The notes beneath the pieces are model-generated. The model ran no database searches and was not told where the DNA came from. It saw only the letters and a program-made list of their open reading frames with translations. A stretch of DNA of 64,000 bases, taken from positions 50,915,007 through 50,979,006 of the forward strand of contig CM061070.1 of the NCBI GenBank assembly GCA_030762895.1, written 5' to 3'. The stretch is from Sophora flavescens. Lineage: Eukaryota; Streptophyta; Magnoliopsida; Fabales; Fabaceae. This document shows, one piece after another, positions 56,202 through 64,000 of this stretch; the stretch's first letter is position 1; each line of letters begins with the position of its first letter. A program made the translations under genes and the position numbers.

Positions 56202-57213
56202 TTCCCAGTTAGTACTGTTACCGACGATGTCAACAAAAGGGCTAGGAAGCCTTGAGTACATATAACCGAAGTAAATACCCTTATAAGTCTTTAAGCCGAC
56301 TATATCATTGGGTAAGTGAGATCCCGAGCATAATATTGTGGATAGGGTGATGTCACCTTGGGGCCGAGGTATACACCTCAGTATTTTCCCACGTCCCCAT
56401 GAATGCGGGATGCCATGTACCAGTAATCGTTCCATGAGAGCACGAAGCTCGGTGGTGGGAACAACCACCCACGTTCAGCAAGAAGCCCCTATAACCAGGT
56501 GATAACTGTCATGGTAGGCATTATAAATAGAGGGAAGTTACCAGAACTACGTCAGACTTTGATTCCACAAGGGGATACGTGGGAGCAGAGTAAATCTGTC
56601 AAGCCGTATTCGATCTTTACTGAGATTGTGTGAGTTTAATTTAGAGATTGAGTGTTAGTATTCGGGTGTTTAGGTTAGATTCCGAATTACCGGATTTTGG
56701 TAGGACAATTATGATTGCGAGTATAATTATGTGATTTTATTTTTGAGTTTTCCATGACAGATTGACTGATGATTAAACTGGTTCAATGTTCAACTCGCTG
56801 AATATAAATTTAAAGGTGAGGCTATTTAACTATTTCAATTATTTATTTAGATTTTTCTTAATTAATTATAACTTTTAAAATTAAAAATTATAATTATTAG
56901 TAAGAAATATGAATATAAGGTTTAGAATGTCAATACAAGGATTTTTGTTTTTTTGGTTACATGCACAAGAGGGTATATATATGATATTCTAATTTTTACC
57001 AATCAATGACATAAATTTGAAATAGTTTCAAACCTATTAGTGATTTGAGAATTAAAAATAATAGTTTTAGAATATATATGTATATGTTTATGAAAACAGA
57101 ATATGAAAATTTAGGGGGACCAAGGCCCCTCCCGATGAATGTATGCGTCCGTCCCTGTTGATTGTGTAAGGTATAGTTGTTTATTTTTTTAGAATAAAGG
57201 TTTAGTTGTTTAT
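56202..57213. other. LTR-like and AT-rich spacer, second copy
   Basis: Copy of 9,905-10,916, with the TATAAATA box at about 56,522 and the hAT-like CAGGGACGGA terminus (antisense) at about 57,148-57,157. No gene. Confidence 0.5.
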
Positions 57214-58204
57214 CAATCTTCAAATATTATAGTACCGTCCAAGAATTGTAAGTCTGACGCCGAGTACAATTGGTGTCAATTTAGTACTATTACCGAGGAT
57301 GTCAACAAAAAGGCTACGAAGCCCCGAGAACATACAACCGAAGTAAAGACCCCTACAGATCTTTAAGCCGACTATATGAGGAAAATGATTCTTTTGTGTC
57401 ATCAGTGTGCCCAAAGCACAAACTGTCGTTGACAATTATTTGTTTGACACTGAGCTACCTATATACCCTAAATCTTTGTTGCTCAACTCAGGGGCTGAAT
57501 CCCGATATCAACCGAAATAACCAAAGTTAACACAAGGGGGTTGAATTGTGTTTACCAACTTTTTGGAAAAATTTGAAAATATTTTCACAGCACAACAAGC
57601 AAAACTGAAGTAGAGAAAATTAAACGGGTGACTCGTCTAATTTTAAAACAGCACACACGTACTCACAATTAAAGATTTAAAGAGATTTGACATCCACAAA
57701 TTTAACTCCCCAAGTTAAAAGCTATAACAAATAAACTCATAAATAAATTGAATAATTAGGGAAGAGGAATATCACTCAAGATATTTATACTGGTTCACCC
57801 CCAAATCAATATGGTTACCTCCAGTTTTTTACAGCACCAAGTTTCTTCACTATAACTAATTAGACAACAGTACAAGTATTCTTTTCACATCTAACATCTC
57901 CAAGCTCACACTCAAACAAGTACTATTTTCTATCAATCTTCAAATATTATTGTACTGGTCGAGAATTGTAAGTCTGACGTCGAGTACAATTGGTATCAAT
58001 TTAATACCGTTACCGAGGATGTTAAGAAAAGGGCTAGGAAGCCCCGAGTACATATAACAGAAATAAAGACCCCTATAGGTCTTTAAGCCGACTGTATGAG
58101 GAAAATGATTCTTTTGAGCCATCAGTGTGGCCAAAACACAAACTGTCGTTGACAATTATTTGTTTGACACTGAGCTACATATATATCCTAAATCTTTGTT
58201 GCTC
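57214..58204. repeat. 271-bp direct repeats flanking Sire LTR, second copy
   Basis: Direct repeats at 57,214-57,484 and 57,934-58,204 with the antisense Sire-like LTR fragment between them, as at 10,917-11,908. Confidence 0.75.
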
Positions 58205-58315
58205 CAATATAGTGATTCACACGGGACATCAAGTACCTCAACCTATTAACATATCATAATTAAATATGACAAGTATTACATGGAAAATAGTCGTACAACT
58301 GCACATCAATAATTT

Positions 58316-58571
58316 ACATGCAGCTGCAACCAAAGCTTTTTGCCATTAGATGGGGTCGGCTATATAGACCAATTAACACCATAAAAGTAAAATTTACACT
58401 TCCACGACTGGTTCAGGAATTAGGTAACTATATGCACAAATGCAATATAATTCAAAATATCACACCTTTGAGAGAACCAAAGACAAAATGAGGCTTATTT
58501 ACACATATTTGTCTGTTAAAAGAATAAACTTCATTCATTCCGGCATCAAGCAAGTCAACAATAAATGTCAT
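58316..58571 (-). pseudogene. LINE tail and RRP12-like exon, second copy left arm
   Basis: LINE-type 3' tail at 58,316-58,362, RRP12-like intron, then the exon at 58,466-58,571 (CVNKPHFVFGSLK on the minus strand). Same structure as 12,020-12,275. Confidence 0.65.
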
Positions 58572-58625
58572 TTGCAAAATAAGACATGTTCATAAAATAA
58601 AAACTATAACCGAACAAAGTTGAAT

Positions 58626-58936
58626 TCAAATAAAAGAAAAAATTGCAAATTCAAAAGTGTTACAAATGACTTGACTACAGAGGTGAAACAAAGCTTTCAA
58701 AGTAGTAATTGTCACCCACCCACTATGCATTTGTTGCTTCCAAAAATCTTGGGAGTGTACCACCTCATCTTCCTCGCAATTATAGAAATAGGCAGCATCA
58801 TAGGTTCCCGTAGGCCATAGTAATGTCGGTACTTTACCATTCTGAGACATGTTGAGCGTTAGCAATGTATTATCATACAACACATGTTGCTATAGAGACA
58901 CCGGAAGAACGGAAAGATTAATCCTTGCAAATACAG
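58626..58936 (-). pseudogene. F-box-associated C-terminal fragment, second copy left arm
   Basis: LYDNTLLTLNMSQNGKVPTL and LWPTGTYDAAYFYNCEEDE on the minus strand; copy of 12,330-12,640. Confidence 0.75.
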
Positions 58937-58940
58937 TTAC

Positions 58941-60997
58941 TAAAAATGCATGCAAAACAATAACAAAATATGATGTTTCACACACATCAAATCTCCTCAA
59001 GCTTAAGATCTTGTTTATCCTCAAGCAATAACTAAGGCCAAACAAAGAAGTGTGATCAAGAGACAATATTAAATGAGGAACACGAGTAAACAAACAACCA
59101 AGCAATAGGCAAAGACAAACCAAGAGCTAGAGAGGCAATAAATTCCAAGTCCAATTAGAGGCTAGAGTTCTCAGAAATCATGCTTCTCGCTGAATTAGGT
59201 TCACTCAACTAACCACACTCAAAATGTTTAAAGGTGAAAACAATATGCTCAAGTTTCCTCAAAGAAAGTACACTTCCATAAGCTTGATAAGAAACCAAAT
59301 TTCCACTAATAGTTTGCATGCATGCAAGAATCAAAAGGTCTTCCAAGGGTTGTAATGGAGCCATGTGAATGATGTTAGGTGAGGTTAAAGAAAGGAAGGT
59401 ATAAACAAAGGGCTAACAAAATTTTCCATAAGCACATAGAACATAAATGGAGTAAAAACATTTTTTTTTTAATTTTATTTTCCATCTCCCACTATATTTT
59501 TTTTTTCTTTTTTTTTTGTTTAATTTAACAAATGGGAGAGACTTTATCAACATTTCTTTTTCTTTATTTTTATTTGAGAAAGAGATTACTCAAAAACATA
59601 TAATTCCCAACACAACTTTCAAACACAATTCTCTCCATTTAATATTCTACTTGATTACCAACAATGTATCATCATAGGCATCAAGAAAATATTTATGCAA
59701 TAGGCTCGGGATGGGTAACTAATGGATGAAAGTGATAAAATTATTTCATAAGGCCAGAAAAATACCTAAGATGCCTTAATCACATTCAAGCATGCAAACA
59801 AAATTTTTGCCTCAACATGGTTTCAAATCAATATTCAACAATTTGAATTCCAATGCCTATGGCCTTCCACAAGATTCAACAATTTGAATTCCAAATCAAT
59901 ATCTCAAAATCCACAAAAGAGGGGGCACAAATTCAACAAAAAAATCGAGATATGATGGTGTGAAAATGCAGTATGAAGATTTAATGCAATATGCATCTGG
60001 GAATGAATGAAACTACCAATGATCTACGAAAACAAAAATGAAAATACCCTTCATGCTTAGAAATTTACATTGTCCGCAATGTAAAATTCTAAAACAAGAG
60101 AGGAATAAAAGAAAAGGACTCATTGTGGTGGTAGGACCAACCAACAATTCGACACACGAATATCAAAAGAAAAAGAAATTAAAAAGAAAATCAAAGAAAA
60201 TTTGGGTTACCTCCCAAGAGACGCTTGTTTAAAGTCATTAGCTCGAATCCTGGTTCATATCACCACGGATCATCTGGAATTGGAAGTGAATGAGTCAAAT
60301 ACGCTTCCTCTTAGCTCTTTTCAGCTTAAGCTTCATTACTTTGTTCCTTTCAGGAGGAACTTTAAATTCTTTGGCTCATCAACCCCATCCTAATCATCCT
60401 TTGAGGAAGCATTGGCTATGAAAAGTTTGGGAGGGGCATCTGAGCTAAGCTTCTCTTTCACCATTGATGACAATGACTCAATCCTGCACACATAATTCTC
60501 AAAAGAAAGGTGTTTATAAGAATTAGTTAAATTAAAATCTACTCTTTCTTCCCCAACATTTAATGAGAGCATGTTTAACATCTATGATGGCTCCAACTCT
60601 AGACCACATCTAACTCTCATGATCAAAGTCCTAAATTCAATTATTATGGATCCAATACCTAGGTTTACTTCTCAGTTCCTCCCTAGAATTTCTAAGACAT
60701 GCAAATAGGTGATCAGTCAATTCACATGGACAAGGCACAATAAGAACCAAATAAATGAGTCAAACATTAACAAAAGAGAAATATCAAATATTCATCATAA
60801 TAATGTCAAATGACATTACCCAATCCTAGAAACAAAGGAAACTACTCAAGCATAATGGAAATAGCAAGAGTCAAAAGGATATAAAACATCCTGGTGGTGG
60901 GTCATTCCACACCCTAGCCGTAGTTGGCTTTGAGATGTCCTTTTTGCTCACCTGTATATTCCATCTTCACTTATATAAGCTTTCCACTTTTTTGTAG
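58941..60997 (-). mobile_element. Antisense Athila derivative, second copy
   Basis: Copy of 12,645-14,705, including the protease remnant at 60,390-60,602 (VDFNLTNSYKHLSFENYVCR). Small length changes in T- and A-runs near 59,505 and 60,035. Confidence 0.75.
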
Positions 60998-61003
60998 GCC
61001 ACT

Positions 61004-61732
61004 TTAGCACCAATCCTGCACATCACCACCAGAAAAACCGCAGTTATGCACAAAATGAGTCATCATCTTGGAATAATAAGAAAAAGATAGACAATCCATC
61101 AAAATCCCAACATGTATCCTCTCCCTAGCATAGGTTATCTCATCATCAAGTGCCTGTGGTAACGGCATTTGTTTATAGGTCTCACTTGCCAGGTCAAGTA
61201 AAATAATCCCTAACCGATCCTTAGTAAATGTAGCTGGTTCGTTGTTCATAGGAAACACCACATCATAGTAAACTATTAGTCAATTAAGAGTGTCATTGAT
61301 ATACATATTTAAGTAGTTGCTGCCACTGCGGGGTTTAGTCTGAATGGAATATGCAGGGAAACCCAATATCTCTCCATTGATTGTCACCATCAATAATGTA
61401 AACTCTGACATAATTTTTTTTTTGAATATCGGATCCACCAATACTACCTTGTAAGTGTCATTTTCTTTGTCATGCCCAAGTCCAATCGTGTCCAAAGTAT
61501 TGAATTTGCTTTGTACAAATGATGCTTCAGACAGTAACTTCATAGCTGGGTTAAAAAAACGAATCCAATATTCGAAGCAGCATAATTGAAATTCACATCT
61601 AGCCAGACAGAATAACCTGTTGCATGAACTGACAGGTTTGTATCCTCCATCAATGATGTAGTTCAAATCATTTTATTCCCTAATATGACCTCTCAAGAAA
61701 TTCCCAAGATGATATGAGTAGTTTGTGTTCTC
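61004..61732 (-). pseudogene. F-box-associated pseudogene, second copy left arm
   Basis: Copy of 14,712-15,440 with the same frame breaks; CEFQLCCFEYWIRFFNPAMK and FTKDRLGIILLDLASETYKQ are recognisable. Confidence 0.75.
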
Positions 61733-61920
61733 TAGGTTTTCGTTGTCTTGATCTAGATATGATGGGATGTATGGCTCTTGGTCATGGTAAGAAACCGAAA
61801 TTCAATCGTATTCTTACCAAGACCAAGAGCCACACAACCCACCACATCAAGATCAAGACGACGAAATCCTAGACAACGCAAACTAATCATATCATCTTGG
61901 GAGCGTCTTGAGAGGTCATC
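61681..61920. repeat. Inverted-repeat centre, second copy
   Basis: About 61,681-61,785 pairs with about 61,810-61,920 ('gacctctcaag' with 'cttgagaggtc'). With no hAT present, the right arm is continuous from here, so this copy shows the original palindrome. Confidence 0.8.
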
Positions 61921-61960
61921 CTTCCCTATTAGGAAACAAAACAATTAGAACTACACCATC

Positions 61961-61968
61961 AATGCAGG
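61961..61968. other. hAT empty target site
   Basis: A single AATGCAGG joins 'ctacaccatc' to 'atacaagtctg' without footprint. This equals the pre-insertion state of 15,669-20,877. Confidence 0.95.
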
Positions 61969-62865
61969 ATACAAGTCTGTTAGTTCATACAACGGGTTAC
62001 TCTGTCTGTCGAGATGCGATTTTGAATTAGGCTGCTTCAGATATTGGATTCTTTTTTAACCCAACTATAAAGTTAATGTCTGAAGCGCCATCTCTACGAA
62101 GCAAATTCAATATTTTGGATTCCCACATGCTTGGATTTGGGCATGACAAAGTAAACGATACTTACAATATTGGTGGATCCGATATTCAAAACAAAAAAAA
62201 AACTAATGTCAAAGTTTACACTATGGATGGTGACAATCAGTGGAGAGATATTAAGGGTTCCCCTGCATGTCCCATTCTGACTATAAACCCCGCAGTGGCA
62301 GCGACTACTTAAATCTGTTTGTTAAGAACAATTAGATCAGTCGCACTCTTAATTGGTTAATAGTTCACAATGATGTTCACTATGATGTGATGTTCCTATG
62401 AACAACGAGCATGCTACATTTACTAAGGATCGATTGGGGATTATTTCACTTGACCTGAGAAAGACGCTATTACCACAAGCACTTGATGATGAGATAACAT
62501 ATGCTAAGGAGAGGACACATGTTAGGATTTTAATGGATCGTCTGACTTTTTCTTATTATTCCAAGATAATGACTCATTTTGTGGTATGCAGATGGAGTTT
62601 AGGATGAGAGACTCTTGGACTGTATGGGCGAGGATTAATCTTTCAATTCTTCCAATGTCTCTTGAGCAACGTGTTGTATGATAATGCATTACTACCACTC
62701 AACATGTCTTATGGTAAAATGCTGACATTACTATGGCCTACGAGAACCTATGATGCTGCATATTTCTATAATTGTGATAAGGATTCCCAAGATTTTGGAG
62801 GCAACAAATGCATGGAGTGGGTGGATGACATTGACTACTTAGAAACCTTAGTTTCACCTCTGTAG
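61969..62865 (+). pseudogene. F-box-associated pseudogene, second copy right arm
   Basis: Copy of 20,878-21,774. One extra A in the run near 62,195 changes the frame, so the part after DSHMLGFGHDKVNDTYNIGG now reads TNVKVYTMDGDNQWRDIKGS, where WRDIKG is a typical FBA motif. Confidence 0.75.
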
Positions 62866-62968
62866 TCAAGTCATTTGTAACACTTTCGAATTTACAATTT
62901 TTTCTTTTACTTAAATTCAACTTTATTCGGTAATAGTGTTTATTTATGGGCATGTCTTATTTTGTAAA

Positions 62969-63334
62969 TGACATTTACTGCTGGCTTGCTTGATGCCAAA
63001 ATGAATGAAGTTTACTCTTTTAATAGAAAAATACGTGTAAATAAGCCTCCTTTTGTCTTTAGTTCTCCCAAAGGTGTGATATTTTGAATTATATTGCGTT
63101 TGTGCATATAGTGACTTAATTCCCAAACCAGCGATGGAAGTGTAAATTTTACTTTTAAATATGTAGACATTTTGGCATCTGAACATGGACAAGCCACACA
63201 TGCAGCTACTGATGAACTCATGAACATGGTCAATTCATCGATGAACTTTTATTAAACAGGGAATGGATCAGATAAGTTTGGATGAAAACAAAGAACCAAG
63301 GAGATCAGGGCCAACCATTATTGAAAAATTGGAT
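62969..63334 (+). pseudogene. RRP12-like fragment, second copy right arm
   Basis: Copy of 21,878-22,243. Here the second exon reads IKQGMDQISLDENKEPRRSG and PTIIEKL without the one-base loss of the first copy, which strengthens the RRP12-like assignment. Confidence 0.75.
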
Positions 63335-63336
63335 GC

Positions 63337-64000
63337 CTTTTGATTACACTGCAACAGTCTCTCAAGTGGCCAAACCATCCATTGTCAGGGTGCTTTTAAC
63401 CCTGGCCATCACTAACAGCTGGCTCATTTAGCAGCTGGATGTAAAGAAAGCATCTTCAATGGACTTTCTGTGGAGGAAGTGTACCTGGAACAATCAATTG
63501 GGTTCCAAAGCCAGCAACCAGGTCAAGGGTGCAGGCTCAACAAAGCCATTAATGCCTTAAGCAGGTGCCAAGAGATTGGTTTGAAAGGTTGACGAAGACT
63601 ATTGTTCAATTTGGTTTTCAATCAAGTAAGTCTGATGAATCTTTGTTCGTTGACACTAGATCATGCACTCTACCTATGTTCTAGTTTATGTTAATGATAT
63701 AATCATCACTGGACATCATCTCAGAGAATTGCAAACCTCATTGTGAAGCTGAATGCTGAATTTGTCGCACTAGATCAAGACACTCTACCATGATTGGGGA
63801 CCTTGACTATTTCCAAGGTGTAGAAGTGAGGAAACTGCCTAGTGATGGACTCATTCATTCCCAAACCAAACTACACGCGGAACCCATACAAGCCAGATCC
63901 CTCTTTATACAGATCTATAGTTAGGGCACTCCAATATGCCACCATAACTTGTCCTGAAATTTGGTTCAGTGTAAGCAATGTTTGTCAATTTCTGTCTCAA
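63337..64000 (+). pseudogene. Copia pol remnant, second copy (runs off window)
   Basis: Copy of 22,246-22,912. Starts FDYTATVSQVAKPSIVRVLL, better preserved than the first copy, with the same later stops. Cut by the window end. Confidence 0.8.

Larger units (their letters stand above)
51001..64000. repeat. Near-identical copy of 4,703-22,912
   Basis: Collinear with 4,703-22,912 (offset 46,298 at the start) except that the 5,193-bp hAT element plus one target copy is absent, changing the offset to about 41,090 after 61,968. Without the hAT the two lengths agree within about 10 bp. Differences seen are scattered single bases and 1-bp indels. The copy begins exactly at the N run and continues to the window end. 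Confidence 0.97.

Overview
The window is repeat-dense nuclear DNA of a flowering plant. Evidence: Ty1/copia and Ty3/gypsy LTR retrotransposons of plant lineages (Athila-, Tekay-, Tork- and Sire-like), an RTE-type LINE with a (TTG)n tail, hAT transposons and hAT MITEs with 8-bp target duplications, a plant F-box-associated-domain gene family, and an intron-containing RRP12-like gene with GT/AG splice sites. The style of the F-box and Sire sequences suggests a eudicot, perhaps a legume; that is inference only. I see no tRNA, rRNA, CRISPR array or intact host gene.

Layout. 1-2.4 kb: old LTR pieces. 2.4-7.6 kb: an Athila-like element (5' LTR, primer site, broken gag, broken protease, tandem palindrome array). 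7.56-9.70 kb: a complete 2.1-kb non-autonomous LTR element with a protease-like ORF. 9.7-12.0 kb: chimeric LTR and gag scraps. 12.0-22.2 kb: a large inverted repeat of F-box plus RRP12 gene fragments, with an Athila deletion derivative in its left arm and a 5,193-bp hAT transposon in its right arm. 22.2-23.7 kb: copia remnant. 23.9-27.8 kb: an inverted-repeat DNA element with a nested RTE LINE. 28.2-36.8 kb: a minus-strand RRP12-like pseudogene interrupted by a complete 5,072-bp Tork-like copia element and by a 449-bp hAT MITE. 37.0-37.5 kb: foldback element and hAT-like end. 37.6-44.4 kb: Tekay-like LTR and gag, with a nested solo LTR. 44.7-50.5 kb: Sire-like copia, decayed. 50,501-51,000: a run of 500 N. 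51,001-64,000: a near-identical second copy of 4,703-22,912 that lacks the hAT transposon.

No operon-like cooperation is present; the logic is layered insertion. The most informative points are: (i) a filled/empty hAT site pair in the same sequence, (ii) a potential long hairpin made of F-box and RRP12 fragments with a related RRP12 pseudogene about 13 kb away, (iii) a protease-only LTR element with perfect target duplications, (iv) arrays of perfect 14-bp palindromes inside otherwise unrelated retroelements, and (v) a 13-kb duplication starting exactly at an assembly gap, which may be a true tandem duplication (offset about 46.3 kb) or two haplotypes placed in series.
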